64,000 nt of DNA from Crenobacter intestini. Lineage in GTDB: Bacteria > Pseudomonadota > Gammaproteobacteria > Burkholderiales > Chromobacteriaceae. Made by a program: the position numbers and the translations under genes. Positions 45,315 to 56,498 of the stretch are shown here, one piece after another (the first letter of the stretch is position 1; every line of letters begins with the position of its first letter). The stretch spans positions 310,001 through 374,000 of the forward strand of contig NZ_STGJ01000001.1 in the NCBI RefSeq assembly GCF_004919095.1. The letters run 5' to 3'. Under the pieces are notes generated by a model. That model saw only the letters and a program-made list of their open reading frames with translations. It ran no database searches and had not been told where the DNA came from.

Positions 45315-45808
45315 GGCTGCGGCCCGAACAGGTGCAGCATGGGCGCGTAATGGAAAGCCGACTCCTTGCCGTGCGAGTGGTGGTGGCCGCCGCCGTAGGC
45401 GCCGTGCTCGGGCTGGAAGGCCGCGTCCACGCGGACCACCGGCAGGCCCATCTGGCCAAGCATCTGGGCGAGCACCTCGTCGCTGGCGAGGCGCAGCCAA
45501 CCGTCGCCGACCTCGACCTTCACGTGGCGGTTGCCCAGGTGGTAGGCCGCGCACGCGAGCGCGCGCGGGTTGGGACACTCGACGTGCAGCAGCGCCTCGT
45601 CTGCCGCGCATACCTCGACACAGCGGCCGTCGTCGGACTGCAGGCGCTCGCCATGGCGCAGTGGCGGGCTGCCCGGCGGCAGCATCACCCCGGCCTCCTC
45701 GCCGGCAGCGGTCCGCGTCAGCAGCCGCATCTTGCAGCGTCGCTCGAAGTCGAGCACCAGTCGGTCCGACGGCACACCGTCTGCCCCCCGGCTACGTAGC
45801 ACTAGCAT
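45311..45808 (-). CDS. ureE: Urease accessory nickel chaperone UreE
   Basis: 165-residue metallochaperone. N-terminal peptide-binding domain (LVLDFERRCKMRLLTRTAAGEEAGVMLPPG), central metal domain with NPRALACAAYHLGNRHV carrying the conserved His, and a short His-rich tail HGAYGGGHHHSHG near residue 140. Begins 9 bases after ureC. Confidence 0.95.
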   Translation of the reverse strand: MLVLRSRGADGVPSDRLVLDFERRCKMRLLTRTAAGEEAGVMLPPGSPPLRHGERLQSDDGRCVEVCAADEALLHVECPNPRALACAAYHLGNRHVKVEVGDGWLRLASDEVLAQMLGQMGLPVVRVDAAFQPEHGAYGGGHHHSHGKESAFHYAPMLHLFGPQP

Positions 45809-45817
45809 GGGTCCCCC

Positions 45818-47514
<1,697 letters not shown>

Positions 47515-47518
<4 letters not shown>

Positions 47519-47820
47519 AGTGCCCCCATGACCTTGCCCTGAAAGCCGAACACCCGGCGCAAGCCGCCCAGCGCGACCAGTTCGACGGTGCGCGACTGCC
47601 CCGGCTCGAAGCGCACGGCGGTGCCGGCCGCGATGTTCAGCCGGAAGCCGTAGGCGGCGTCGCGGTCGAATGACAGCGCGTCGTTGACCTCGGCAAAATG
47701 GTAGTGCGAGCCGACCTGTACCGGCCGGTCGCCCTCATTGACCACGGCCAGCGAACGGGTGTCGCGGCCGGCGTTCAGTTCGATCTCGCCGTGCTGCGCG
47801 AGGATTTCTCCGGGAATCAT
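47515..47820 (-). CDS. ureB: Urease subunit beta
   Basis: 101-residue structural subunit. Starts [21 protein letters not shown], includes [21 protein letters not shown] and [21 protein letters not shown], all typical. Eight bases after ureA, overlapping ureC by 4. Confidence 0.97.
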
Positions 47821-47828
47821 GCGGCCTC

Positions 47829-48131
47829 CTAGAGGATGGGCTGGTGCACGGTCACCAGCTTGGTGCCGTCGCGGAAAGTTGCCTCGACCTGGATGTCGGG
47901 GATCATCTCGGCCACCCCGTCCATCACGTCGTCGCGGCCGAGCAAGGTGGTGCCGAAATGCATCAGCTCGGCCACGCTGCGCCCGTCGCGGGCGCCCTCC
48001 ATGATGGCCGCGCTGATGAAGGCGACCGTCTCGGGGTAGTTGAGCCTGAGGCCGCGCGCACGGCGGCGTTCGGCGAGCAAGGCTGCGGTGAAGATCAGCA
48101 GCTTGTCCTTTTCGCGTGGTGTCAGTTCCAT
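47829..48131 (-). CDS. ureA: Urease subunit gamma
   Basis: 100-residue structural subunit: [27 protein letters not shown] at the N-terminus, [21 protein letters not shown] and the C-terminal [20 protein letters not shown] take the ATG at 48131, which gives the standard length; the open frame upstream shadows ureD. Confidence 0.97.
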   Translation of the reverse strand: MELTPREKDKLLIFTAALLAERRRARGLRLNYPETVAFISAAIMEGARDGRSVAELMHFGTTLLGRDDVMDGVAEMIPDIQVEATFRDGTKLVTVHQPIL

Positions 48132-48147
48132 GGGTGTCCCGGTTTGA

Positions 48148-49002
48148 TCAGGTCGACCAGATCCGCGGCAGCTGCGCGGCCCGGCCGTGGGTGAAAGGGT
48201 GTAGCGCTGCGCGCGCATCGCGCAGCCAGTGATGGGCGGCCTCGGCGCTGTCGCCGACAAAGCGCGCGAGCCAGACGCCGTCGAACTGGCTGGCGGCGGC
48301 ATGGCCGTCCGCCGGCAAGCCGAGGATCTCGTCGTGGACCGGCGCGGGCAGCGCGGGGCCGGCCCACAGCAGCATGGCGACCACGCTGTGGCCGGCCAGG
48401 CCGACGGGCGAGGCCAACAGCGGGCTTGCCGCGTCGAGCACGGTGCGCTCGTGAAAGAGCAGCCGGCCGTCGCGGCGGATGTCGACCTGCTGGCGCCAGA
48501 GGCCGCGCGCGAAGGGGCGCCGTGCAGCAGGCCGCCCCAGGCACACCACGTCGCCCCACAGCAGGCCGGCGTCGGCAGCGAGTTCGACCTCGGCGCGCAA
48601 GCGGACCCGGGCGCCGTCGAACAGGATGGTTTCCAGCGGCAGCCAAGACAGCGTGCTGCCGGCGGCCAGCGTGAAGCGCAGGGTCTGCTGCGCGTCCCGC
48701 CCGAAGCCGTCGTACCACTTGGCGGCGCCCGGGCTGGTCAGCAGCACCTCGGCGCCCTCCTCGAGCCGCACGTCCAGCCGCAGGCTGTCGCCGCCGGCCA
48801 CGCCGCCTGGCGGGTGCACGATGATGTGCTCGCAACTGCCGTCGGCGCCGACGAAGTGCTTTTGCACGCGCAAGGGACCGCTGTGGCTGCGATGCACCGG
48901 AACGGTGCATCCGGCCTGCCGCGCGTAGGCGAGGCTGAGCGTCGCGGGCCAGCCTTGCCGCAGGGAACACGGCAGGGTAGCTAGGGTCGGGTCGGCGTGC
49001 AT
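48148..49002 (-). CDS. ureD: Urease accessory protein UreD
   Basis: 284-residue beta-helical scaffold protein needed for nickel insertion. Recognisable parts: [49 protein letters not shown] and [14 protein letters not shown]. First of the ure genes, 70 bases after urtE in the same direction, so urea import and hydrolysis are probably one transcript. Confidence 0.95.
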   Translation of the reverse strand: MHADPTLATLPCSLRQGWPATLSLAYARQAGCTVPVHRSHSGPLRVQKHFVGADGSCEHIIVHPPGGVAGGDSLRLDVRLEEGAEVLLTSPGAAKWYDGFGRDAQQTLRFTLAAGSTLSWLPLETILFDGARVRLRAEVELAADAGLLWGDVVCLGRPAARRPFARGLWRQQVDIRRDGRLLFHERTVLDAASPLLASPVGLAGHSVVAMLLWAGPALPAPVHDEILGLPADGHAAASQFDGVWLARFVGDSAEAAHHWLRDARAALHPFTHGRAAQLPRIWST

Positions 49003-49072
49003 GGTCGGGCCACTCAGTCAGGATGCCCTTACCCTTGCAAACACCGTGCCAGCGTCATGACTGGCGCCCCGC

Positions 49073-49771
49073 TCAGATCGCCAGAAGTTCGCGCACCCGG
49101 TCCCCGGCCATCGCGTGGCCGTGGCCGCGCTGCACCACCTCGCCGCGCGACATCACCACGTAGCGGTCGGCCAACGCCTCGGCAAAGTCGTAGTACTGCT
49201 CGACCAGCAGGATCGCCATGTCGCCGCGCGACGCCAGCTGGCGGATCACGTTGCCGATTTCCTTGATGATCGACGGCTGGATCCCCTCGGTCGGCTCGTC
49301 GAGGATCAGCAGCGAGGGGCGGCTGACCAGCGCGCGGCCGATCGCCAGCTGCTGCTGCTGGCCGCCGGACAAGTCGCCGCCGCGGCGATGCCGCATCTCG
49401 TAGAGCACGGGGAACATCTCGAACACGCTGTCGGGCAGCACGCGGCCCTGTCGCCCCTTGAAGCGCGCCAGCCCCATGCGCAGGTTTTCCTCGACGCTCA
49501 GGCGGGGGAAGATCTCCCGCCCCTGCGGCACGTAGGCCATGCCGCGCTCGACGCGCTGGTGCGGCGCAAGAGTGCGGATGTCCTCGCCCTGCAAGCGCAC
49601 CTCGCCGCTGCGTGCGGCCAGCTGCCCCATCAGGCAGCGCAGCAGGGTGCTCTTGCCGACGCCGTTGCGCCCGAGGATGCAGGTCACCTCGCCCACCGGT
49701 GCCTCGAAGGCGACGTCGCGCAGGATGTGGCTGCCGCCGTAAAACTGGTTCAGCTTGTTGACGATCAGCAT
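49073..49771 (-). CDS. urtE: Urea ABC transporter ATP-binding protein UrtE
   Basis: 232-residue LivF-type ATPase. Walker A GRNGVGKST (about 34-42), signature LSGGQQQQLAIGRAL, Walker B LLILDEPTEGIQPSI, and the UrtE-typical NQFYGGSHILRDV opening and TLAPHQRVERGMAYVPQGREIFPRLSV. Starts 3 bases after urtD. Confidence 0.95.
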   Translation of the reverse strand: MLIVNKLNQFYGGSHILRDVAFEAPVGEVTCILGRNGVGKSTLLRCLMGQLAARSGEVRLQGEDIRTLAPHQRVERGMAYVPQGREIFPRLSVEENLRMGLARFKGRQGRVLPDSVFEMFPVLYEMRHRRGGDLSGGQQQQLAIGRALVSRPSLLILDEPTEGIQPSIIKEIGNVIRQLASRGDMAILLVEQYYDFAEALADRYVVMSRGEVVQRGHGHAMAGDRVRELLAI

Positions 49772-49774
49772 CGC

Positions 49775-50605
49775 TCACCTTCCCAGATAAACTTCGATCA
49801 CGCGCTCGTCGGCCTGCACCTGGGCGAGACTGCCCTCGGCCAGCACGCGCCCCTCGGCAAGCACCGTCACCTTCTGCGCGATCTGCCCGACGAAATCCAT
49901 GTCGTGCTCGACCACCATCATCGAGTGCCGCCCCCGCAGCGAGCACAGGAGCTCGGCGGTCTTTTCGGTCTCGGCGTCGGTCATCCCGGCCACCGGCTCG
50001 TCCAGCAGCAGCAAGCGCGGCTCCTGCGCCAGGAGCATGCCGATCTCCAGCCACTGTTTCTGGCCGTGGGACAACAGCCCGGCCGGGCGCTGCCGCAAGT
50101 CGGCCAGGCGGATCGTCACCAACAGCTCGTCGATGCGCGTGCGCGCTGCGCCGGTCAGCCTGGCCATCAGACTGGCACGCACCGACTTGTCGCCCGCGAG
50201 CGCAAGCTCGAGGTTTTCCTGCACGCTCATCGCCTCGAAGACGGTCGGCTTCTGGAACTTGCGGCCTATCCCCAGCTGCGCGATCTCGGGCTCGGCGTGG
50301 CGGGTCAGGTCTATGGTCTGCCCGAAGAACACCGAACCCGAATCCGGCCGCGTCTTGCCGGTGATCACGTCCATCATCGTGGTCTTGCCGGCCCCGTTGG
50401 GGCCGATCACGCAGCGCAACTCGCCTACGCCGATGTCCAGCGTCAGCTTGTTCAGGGCGCGAAAGCCGTCGAAGCTGACCGTCACGTCGTCCAGGTACAG
50501 GATCGCGCCGTGCCGCGTATCCAGCGTGTCCTCCAGCGGACGGGAAAGCCCGCCGGCTGTCCCGCGCTGCGATGCCTGCCTTGCCTCTGCCGTGTTCGCG
50601 TTCAT
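49775..50605 (-). CDS. urtD: Urea ABC transporter ATP-binding protein UrtD
   Basis: 276-residue LivG-type ATPase. Walker A GPNGAGKTT, the UrtD-type GIGRKFQKPTVFEAMSVQENLELAL, signature LSHGQKQWLEIGMLL (His in place of the usual Gly, normal for UrtD), Walker B LLLLDEPVAGMTD. A 25-residue N-terminal tail precedes the domain. The start at 50605 overlaps the urtC stop by 4 bases. Confidence 0.95.
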   Translation of the reverse strand: MNANTAEARQASQRGTAGGLSRPLEDTLDTRHGAILYLDDVTVSFDGFRALNKLTLDIGVGELRCVIGPNGAGKTTMMDVITGKTRPDSGSVFFGQTIDLTRHAEPEIAQLGIGRKFQKPTVFEAMSVQENLELALAGDKSVRASLMARLTGAARTRIDELLVTIRLADLRQRPAGLLSHGQKQWLEIGMLLAQEPRLLLLDEPVAGMTDAETEKTAELLCSLRGRHSMMVVEHDMDFVGQIAQKVTVLAEGRVLAEGSLAQVQADERVIEVYLGR

Positions 50606-51702
50606 GCGCGGTCCCCTTTCTTGCCGAACAGCCCGAGCACACCGTTCGGCAAGGCCAGGGTCGCGGCGATAAACAAAAAGCCCAGGAAAAACAGCCAGTA
50701 CTCCGGAAAGGCGACGGTGAACCAGCTCTTGGCCCCGTTGACGAGGCCGGCGCCCAGCACCGGGCCGATCAGCGTGCCCCGCCCGCCCAGCGCGACCCAG
50801 ATCGCGATCTCGATCGAGTTGGCCGGTGACATCTCGCCGGGGTTGATGATGCCGACCTGCGGCACATACAGCGCGCCGGCCAGCGCGCACAGCACCGCCG
50901 ACACCACCCAGATCGTCAGCTTGTAGTAGAGCGGGTTGTAGCCGCAGAACATCAGGCGCGACTCGGCGTCGCGGATCGCGGTCAGGATGCGGCCGAACTT
51001 GCTGCGCACAAGCCGCTGGCCGCCCCATAGCGCCGCACCCAGCAGCAGCACCGTCGCGGTAAACAGCAGCGCGCGGGTCGCCGGCTCGGCGATGCCGTAG
51101 CCCAGGATGCGCTTGAAGTCGGTAAAGCCGTTGTTGCCGCCGAAACCCGTCTCGTTGCGGAAGAACAGCAGCATCGCCGCGAAGGTCAGCGCCTGCGTCA
51201 TGATCGAGAAGTAGACGCCCTTGATGCGGGAACGGAAGGCCAGCCAGCCGAATACCAGCGCGAGCAGGCCGGGCACCAGCACCACCAGCAGCATCGCCCA
51301 CGCGAAATGCTCGGTCCCCTGCCAGAACCAGGGCAGGCTGTGCCAGTCTAGGAACACCATGAAGTCCGGCAATTCGCTCTGGTAGTTGCCGTCACGGCCG
51401 ATCTGGCGCATCAGGTACATGCCCATGCCGTAGCCGCCGAGCGCGAAGAACAGGCCGTGGCCCAGGCTGAGCAGGCCGGTGTAGCCCCAGACCAGGTCCA
51501 TCGCCAGCGCGACCACCGCGTAACAGAGGATCTTGCCGACCAGCGTCAGCGTATAGGCCGACACGTGAAGTGCGTGGCCTGCGGGCAGGGCCCAGTGCGC
51601 GAGCGGCAACAGCAGCAACAGGCCGAGCACCAGCGCCGTGGCGAACGTCGCCGCTCGCGGGCCGGCCGCCGCGGCCAGCCTCAGGGTATAGGGTTGCGAC
51701 AT
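50602..51702 (-). CDS. urtC: Urea ABC transporter permease UrtC
   Basis: 366-residue LivM-type inner-membrane permease with about nine to ten helices. ALAMDLVWGYTGLLSLGHGLFFALGGYGMGMYLMRQIG and RSKFGRILTAIRDAESRLMFCGYNPLYYKL are characteristic of UrtC. Lies 8 bases after urtB. Confidence 0.95.
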   Translation of the reverse strand: MSQPYTLRLAAAAGPRAATFATALVLGLLLLLPLAHWALPAGHALHVSAYTLTLVGKILCYAVVALAMDLVWGYTGLLSLGHGLFFALGGYGMGMYLMRQIGRDGNYQSELPDFMVFLDWHSLPWFWQGTEHFAWAMLLVVLVPGLLALVFGWLAFRSRIKGVYFSIMTQALTFAAMLLFFRNETGFGGNNGFTDFKRILGYGIAEPATRALLFTATVLLLGAALWGGQRLVRSKFGRILTAIRDAESRLMFCGYNPLYYKLTIWVVSAVLCALAGALYVPQVGIINPGEMSPANSIEIAIWVALGGRGTLIGPVLGAGLVNGAKSWFTVAFPEYWLFFLGFLFIAATLALPNGVLGLFGKKGDRA

Positions 51703-51710
51703 GGCTCACC

Positions 51711-53294
51711 TCAATCGAGTGCGCGGCCCTTCAGGGCGAAGATGCCCTGCGGTCGCTTCTGGATGAACAGGATGATGAAGACGAGGATCAGGATCTTGGC
51801 CAGCACCGCCCCCAGCGAGGGCTCGATCACCTTGGCGAGCATGCCCAGGCCCAGCGCGCCCAGCACCGTGCCGGCCAGCTGGCCGACCCCGCCGAGCACC
51901 ACCACCATGAAGCTGTCGATGATGTAGCCCTGGCCGAGGTCCGGGCCGACGTTGCCGATCTGGCTGAGCGCGACCCCGCCAAGGCCGGCGATGCCCGAGC
52001 CCAGCCCGAAGGCGAGCATGTCCACCCGGCCGGTCGCCACGCCGACGCTGTCGGCCATGCGGCGGTTCTGGGTGACGGCGCGCACGAACAGGCCAAGCCG
52101 GGTACGGTTCAGCAGCAGCCAGGTGGCCAGCAGCACGGCCAGCACGAAGGCGATGATCGCCAGCCGGTTGTAGGGCAGCGTCAGCGTGCTCGACACGGCG
52201 AGGCCACCAGAGAGCCAGCCGGGGTTGGCCACCTCGACGTTCTGCGCGCCGAACGCGACGCGCACTGCCTGCATCAGCATCAGGCTGATCCCCCAGGTCG
52301 CCAGCAGGGTCTCCAGCGGGCGGCCGTACAGGTGGCGGATCACCGTGCGCTCGAGCAGCATGCCGACCAGCGCCGCCACCACAAAGGCCGCCGGCAACGC
52401 CGCCAAGAGGTAGTAGTCGAACAGCGCCGGCCAGTGCGCGCGGAACAGGTTCTGCACCAGCCAGGTGGTGTAGGCGCCCAGCATCAGCATCTCGCCGTGC
52501 GCCATGTTGATCACGCCGAGCAGGCCGTAGGTGATCGCCAGCCCCAGCGCGGCCAAGAGCAGGATGGAGCCGAGGCTGACCCCGCTGAACAGGTGACCGA
52601 GCAGGTTGTAGCCGAACTGCGCCGACTCGATCTGAGCGATGGCGTCCACCGCCGCGGCGCGTACCTCGGGCGGCGCCTGCGGGTCGTCCTGCAAGGGCAG
52701 CAGCAGCGGCAGGCGTGCCGGGTCGCCCTCGGCGCCCAGCAGGCGGATGGCCGCCACCCGCTCAGCCGCACTGCCCGCCGACAGCTGCAGGGTCGCCGCG
52801 GCCGCCTGCAAGGCCGCGCGCACCTGGGTGTCCTGTTCGCTGGCGAGCCGCTCGAGGATCAGCGGCAACCAGGCCGCATCGGCCGCCTGCTCCAGCGTGC
52901 GTACCGCTTCGAGGCGGGTCTGCGGCGCCGGGGCGGTGAGCGCCGACGCGGCGTGAAAACGCTCCAGCGCGCTGCGCACGCTGTTGTTGACCGGCACGCT
53001 GTCGGTGCCTTCGGGCAGCACCGCCACCGGCTGGCCGCTGGCGGCGTCGAGGTAGCGCTCGCCTTGCTGGACAAAGAAGCGGGTACCGGCCGGGTCGGCC
53101 AGCAGGCGTCCTTCTTCCAGCGCGGCGACGGCGGCGGTTCGTTCGGCGTTGGGCGCGACCGCCCAGCCCGAGATCAGTTCGGCCCGCGTCGCCGGATCGG
53201 CCGCGGCCAGTTCGGCGGCAGGTGCGCCCGCCTGCGCGCCGGACGACAGCAGCACAAGCGCCAGCCACAGGCCGGCGAGGTGGAATAACTTCAT
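51711..53294 (-). CDS. urtB: Urea ABC transporter permease UrtB
   Basis: 527-residue LivH-type permease. A signal sequence (1-22) and a periplasmic domain of about 200 residues rich in short helical repeats precede the membrane part, as usual in UrtB. The permease half begins GVSLGSILLLAALGLAITYGLLGVINMAHGEMLMLGAY and includes TRLGLFVRAVTQNRRMADSVGV. 81 bases separate it from urtA. Confidence 0.95.
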   Translation of the reverse strand: MKLFHLAGLWLALVLLSSGAQAGAPAAELAAADPATRAELISGWAVAPNAERTAAVAALEEGRLLADPAGTRFFVQQGERYLDAASGQPVAVLPEGTDSVPVNNSVRSALERFHAASALTAPAPQTRLEAVRTLEQAADAAWLPLILERLASEQDTQVRAALQAAAATLQLSAGSAAERVAAIRLLGAEGDPARLPLLLPLQDDPQAPPEVRAAAVDAIAQIESAQFGYNLLGHLFSGVSLGSILLLAALGLAITYGLLGVINMAHGEMLMLGAYTTWLVQNLFRAHWPALFDYYLLAALPAAFVVAALVGMLLERTVIRHLYGRPLETLLATWGISLMLMQAVRVAFGAQNVEVANPGWLSGGLAVSSTLTLPYNRLAIIAFVLAVLLATWLLLNRTRLGLFVRAVTQNRRMADSVGVATGRVDMLAFGLGSGIAGLGGVALSQIGNVGPDLGQGYIIDSFMVVVLGGVGQLAGTVLGALGLGMLAKVIEPSLGAVLAKILILVFIILFIQKRPQGIFALKGRALD

Positions 53295-53375
53295 GCGCGA
53301 GCCTTTCGATGAAGGTGCGGCGCGCGCCGGCCCGGCAGCCGAAGCGGCCGGCGGGCTGGCGCGGTCGGGGATGGC

Positions 53376-54647
53376 TTACAGCTTGGTCTTGACCGGGGTG
53401 TCAGGCTTCTTCTCGTTCCCCGGGATGTACGGGCTCCACGGCTGGGCGCGGATCGGCGACGGGGTCTTCCAGACCACCGAGAACTGGCCGTTGGGCTGCA
53501 CTTCGCCGATCATCACCGGCTTGTGCAGGTGGTGGTTCTTGGCGTCCATGGTCAGCGTGTAGCCGGACGGCGCCTTGTACGAAATGCCGGCCATCGCCTT
53601 GCGCACGGCGGCGACGTCGGTGGTGCCGGCCTTCTTGACGGCCTCGGCCCACATGTTGATGCCGACGTAGGTCGCCTCCATCGGGTCGTTGGTCACCAGC
53701 TTGTCGGCGCCGGCAATGCCCTTCTTCTTGGCCCATGCCTTGTACGCGCCGGCCCACTGGCTGTTGACCGGGTTCTTCACGCTCATGAAGTAGTTCCAGG
53801 CGGCCAGGTGGCCGACCAGCGGCTTGGTGTCGATCCCCTTGAGTTCCTCCTCGCCAACCGAGAACGCCACCACCGGCACGTTGGTCGCCTTCAGGCCCTG
53901 GTTGCCCAGTTCCTTGTAGAACGGCACGTTGGAGTCGCCGTTGATGGTCGAGATCACCGCGGTCTTGCCGCCGGCGGAGAACTTCTTGATATTGCCGACG
54001 ATGGTCTGGTAGTCGCTGTGGCCGAACGGCGTGTACACCTCCTGGATGTCGCTGTCCTTGACGCCCTTCGACTTCAGGAACGCGCGCAGGATCTTGTTGG
54101 TCGTGCGCGGGTAGACGTAGTCGGTCCCCAGCAGATAGAAGCGCTTGGCGCTGCCGCCCTCCTTGCTCATCAGGTACTCGACCGCCGGGATCGCCTGCTG
54201 GTTGGGCGCGGCGCCGGTGTAGAACACGTTGGGCGACAGCTCCTCGCCCTCGTACTGCACCGGGTAGAACAGGAGGCCGTTCAGCTCCTCGTAGACCGGC
54301 AACACCGACTTGCGCGACACCGAAGTCCAGCAGCCGAAGGTGGCGGCGACCTTGTCGCGGGTCAGCAGCTGGCGGGCCTTTTCGGCGAACAGCGGCCAGT
54401 TGGACGCCGGGTCGACCACCACCGGCTCGAGCTTCTTGCCCAGCACGCCCCCCTTGGCGTTGATCTCGTCGATGGCGAACAGCGCCATGTCCTTGAGCGA
54501 GGTCTCGGAAATCGCCATGGTGCCGGACAGCGAATGCAGCACGCCGACCTTGATGGTGTCGGCGGCGTGCGCCTGCGCGGAAAAGCCGGCTGCCAGCAAG
54601 GACGCGGCGAGGACGGTGGTCTTGAGGATAAGGCGGCGAGTGGCCAT
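53376..54647 (-). CDS. urtA: Urea ABC transporter substrate-binding protein UrtA
   Basis: 423-residue periplasmic urea-binding protein. Twin-arginine-like leader (MATRRLILKTTVLAASLLAAGFSAQA), then DTIKVGVLHSLSGTMAISETSLKDMALFAIDEINAKGG, the UrtA signature; FGCWTSVSRKSVLPVYEELNGLLFYPVQYEGEE and FYLLGTDYVYPRTTN are also diagnostic. The start at 54647 follows AGGGAGCACGCTC. First gene of a leftward run of twelve urea genes; nitrogen control is expected but no clear NtrC or sigma-54 site is seen. Confidence 0.97.
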   Translation of the reverse strand: MATRRLILKTTVLAASLLAAGFSAQAHAADTIKVGVLHSLSGTMAISETSLKDMALFAIDEINAKGGVLGKKLEPVVVDPASNWPLFAEKARQLLTRDKVAATFGCWTSVSRKSVLPVYEELNGLLFYPVQYEGEELSPNVFYTGAAPNQQAIPAVEYLMSKEGGSAKRFYLLGTDYVYPRTTNKILRAFLKSKGVKDSDIQEVYTPFGHSDYQTIVGNIKKFSAGGKTAVISTINGDSNVPFYKELGNQGLKATNVPVVAFSVGEEELKGIDTKPLVGHLAAWNYFMSVKNPVNSQWAGAYKAWAKKKGIAGADKLVTNDPMEATYVGINMWAEAVKKAGTTDVAAVRKAMAGISYKAPSGYTLTMDAKNHHLHKPVMIGEVQPNGQFSVVWKTPSPIRAQPWSPYIPGNEKKPDTPVKTKL

Positions 54648-55043
54648 GAGCGTGCTCCCTGGTGAACGGTTGGTTTTGCTGCGGTGCAAAACCAGATTAA
54701 GGCCCGTCCACCGGCGCCGGAATACGTCAAATTGCGTATAAGCAAACGGCTCCCACCTCCTTCAGTAATAAGCCATCGAGGAACCCCGACCGCTCGTGCG
54801 CCACGCTGGGTCAAGCCGCGCGCATCGGCATGAACCTTGCTTATCCATAAGCAGATGACGCACCGCACTATTTTGCCCATCCACAGACAGGAGGCCACCC
54901 GGCACTGAAACGATTTCGCAACACTCGCGCCGACAGCGGCCTCTGGAATGCAAAAAGCCTTTGACTTGACAGAAGCGAATGTTAGGTTATCAACAAATTG
55001 AACACCAAAGACAACCATCTAACATTACGGGCGTAACCGACGA
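54648..55043. promoter_or_regulatory. Divergent intergenic region urtA / RpiR regulator
   Basis: 396 bases. Near urtA a hairpin GGTTTTGC / GCAAAACC (54672-54693) lies in its leader. On the other side an eight-base inverted repeat AATGTTAG / CTAACATT (54978-54985 and 55019-55026) brackets the probable start of the RpiR gene transcript. Base composition shifts from GC-rich to AT-richer within it. No gene is seen. Confidence 0.5.
54966..54993 (+). promoter_or_regulatory. Candidate sigma-70 promoter of the RpiR-ddp operon
   Basis: TTGACA (perfect -35) followed after 16 bases by TATCAA, giving a start near 55000 and a leader of about 45 bases. It overlaps the left arm of the AATGTTAG repeat, which suits autorepression. 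Confidence 0.45.
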
Positions 55044-55892
55044 ATGGGCCGAGAAGGATTAGTGAGACTGCTTGAAGACAACTTCGCGGACTTCACGCCG
55101 ACGGGAAAAAGGATAGCCGACTACCTCCTGTCCAACCTGCTGCAAATCCCGTTTGAAACGGCCGAGGGGATTGCCCGGCAGACCGGCACCACGGGAATTT
55201 CAGTGGGCCGCTTCCTCAGGCAGATAGGCTTCCAGAACCTCGAAGACCTGAAGCAGTCATTGCGGGGCAGCGGTCAGACCTGGCTGATGGCAGATCGACT
55301 CGATTCTGTCAGGGAACTGGACAACACGGACACCCTGAGCGATTCGTTGAAACTCGAACTGAAGTCAATCGAGTATGTATACACTCTCGCGCGCACCGAA
55401 GACTTCAAAGAAGTCGTCCAAAAAATTATCGATGCTGACGCAGTTTTCATCATTGGCATTCAATCAACCCGTGGCATCGCCAACTCGTTCTTTTGCCGAC
55501 TGGAATACATACGACCCCATGTATTCTACGTGGACGGCCTGTCGGGTGCCTACATAGAATGCCTGAACTCCGAATTTAAAAATCCTTACATCATCATCGC
55601 AGACTTCAAGGCTTACGCGGCCGTCACCAGAAAGATATGCGCGGCAGCCTGCAAGAGAGACATCGGACTAGTGCTGATTACCGAACATCACTGCACTTGG
55701 GCGAGGACATTCCCGATCGACCTATTACAAATCAACGTGGACGTTGGGCAATTCTGGGACTCCCACGCCCCGCTGGCCACACTTTTTAACCTGCTGGCGT
55801 CTGGCGTCGTCAAAGGGTCGGGCACCCAGCTCGAGCAGCGATTGAAGCTCAACAAACAACTTCAGGTTGAATTCGGACAATTTGAAATATAG
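55044..55892 (+). CDS. RpiR/MurR-family transcriptional regulator
   Basis: 282-residue regulator. N-terminal HTH_6 domain (LLEDNFADFTPTGKRIADYLLSN, TAEGIARQTGTTGISVGRFLRQIGFQNLEDLKQSLRG) and a C-terminal SIS sugar-isomerase-like domain (AVFIIGIQSTRGIANSFFCRLEYIR). RpiR/MurR proteins usually sense sugar phosphates, MurNAc-6-phosphate among them, which fits a cell-wall dipeptide operon. 14 bases before the dipeptidase gene. Visibly lower GC than the flanking urea genes, hinting at separate acquisition. Confidence 0.88.
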   Translation: MGREGLVRLLEDNFADFTPTGKRIADYLLSNLLQIPFETAEGIARQTGTTGISVGRFLRQIGFQNLEDLKQSLRGSGQTWLMADRLDSVRELDNTDTLSDSLKLELKSIEYVYTLARTEDFKEVVQKIIDADAVFIIGIQSTRGIANSFFCRLEYIRPHVFYVDGLSGAYIECLNSEFKNPYIIIADFKAYAAVTRKICAAACKRDIGLVLITEHHCTWARTFPIDLLQINVDVGQFWDSHAPLATLFNLLASGVVKGSGTQLEQRLKLNKQLQVEFGQFEI

Positions 55893-55906
55893 GCACTGCC
55901 ACCCAG

Positions 55907-56443
55907 ATGAAAAACAACCCGGCACTTATCGAAATTACGCCTGAAAAACATGGCGTCGTCGTTCACATGGCTTACGCTACGAACCAGAACATGCTTGGCA
56001 AAGCCGTGTACCAGAACGACAACTGCCTTTTGCACAGCGACGCCGCAGACGCGCTAAGTCTCGCCACGTCCCTCGCAGAATTGGCAGGTTACAAGATAAA
56101 AATACTGGATGCTTATCGAAGCCAGGACGACCACAAACGGCTATGGAATTTCCTGCCCAACCCCAACTACGTCGCGGACATTGCCACAGGCTCCAACCAC
56201 AGCCGCGGCGTCGCACTCGACGTCACCCTGGTTGACCAGAACGACTGCGAATTGGACATGGGCACCGACTTTGACGTGATGGAAGAGACGTCCGGTCATT
56301 TCCATCCGGCACACCCGCCTCATGTACAAATCAACCGGCTGGTACTGCTTGGCATCATGAAAGCGGCCGGCTTCGTGCACATATCGACAGAGTGGTGGCA
56401 TTACGAGCTGCCCGATGCAAAATCCTATCCGTTCATTAAGTAA
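55907..56443 (+). CDS. ddpX: D-alanyl-D-alanine dipeptidase (VanX/DdpX family)
   Basis: 178-residue zinc dipeptidase that cleaves D-Ala-D-Ala. Zinc ligands H98 and D105 in SNHSRGVALD, and E162/H165 in EWWHYEL, the VanX signature; the conserved Arg is in DAYRSQ. It lacks a signal peptide, so it acts in the cytoplasm on imported dipeptide, as DdpX does in E. coli, rather than as a vancomycin-resistance enzyme: no vanHA genes are present. Followed 55 bases later by the dipeptide-binding protein gene. Confidence 0.93.
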   Translation: MKNNPALIEITPEKHGVVVHMAYATNQNMLGKAVYQNDNCLLHSDAADALSLATSLAELAGYKIKILDAYRSQDDHKRLWNFLPNPNYVADIATGSNHSRGVALDVTLVDQNDCELDMGTDFDVMEETSGHFHPAHPPHVQINRLVLLGIMKAAGFVHISTEWWHYELPDAKSYPFIK

Positions 56444-56498
56444 TTACCGCAAGGTGATAACCACAGCAGTACCCCGCAAACACTCGGAGACAACCCTC

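Noticed and set aside
54720-54760. Possible sigma-54 promoter upstream of urtA (TGGGAGCCGTTTGC on the leftward strand)
   Set aside because: The GG-to-GC spacing is 9 bases rather than 10 and the flanking bases fit poorly.
55907-56443. Vancomycin-resistance vanX
   Set aside because: The dipeptidase lies with a dipeptide importer and no vanH, vanA or vanRS genes; a nutritional DdpX role fits better in a Gram-negative cell.
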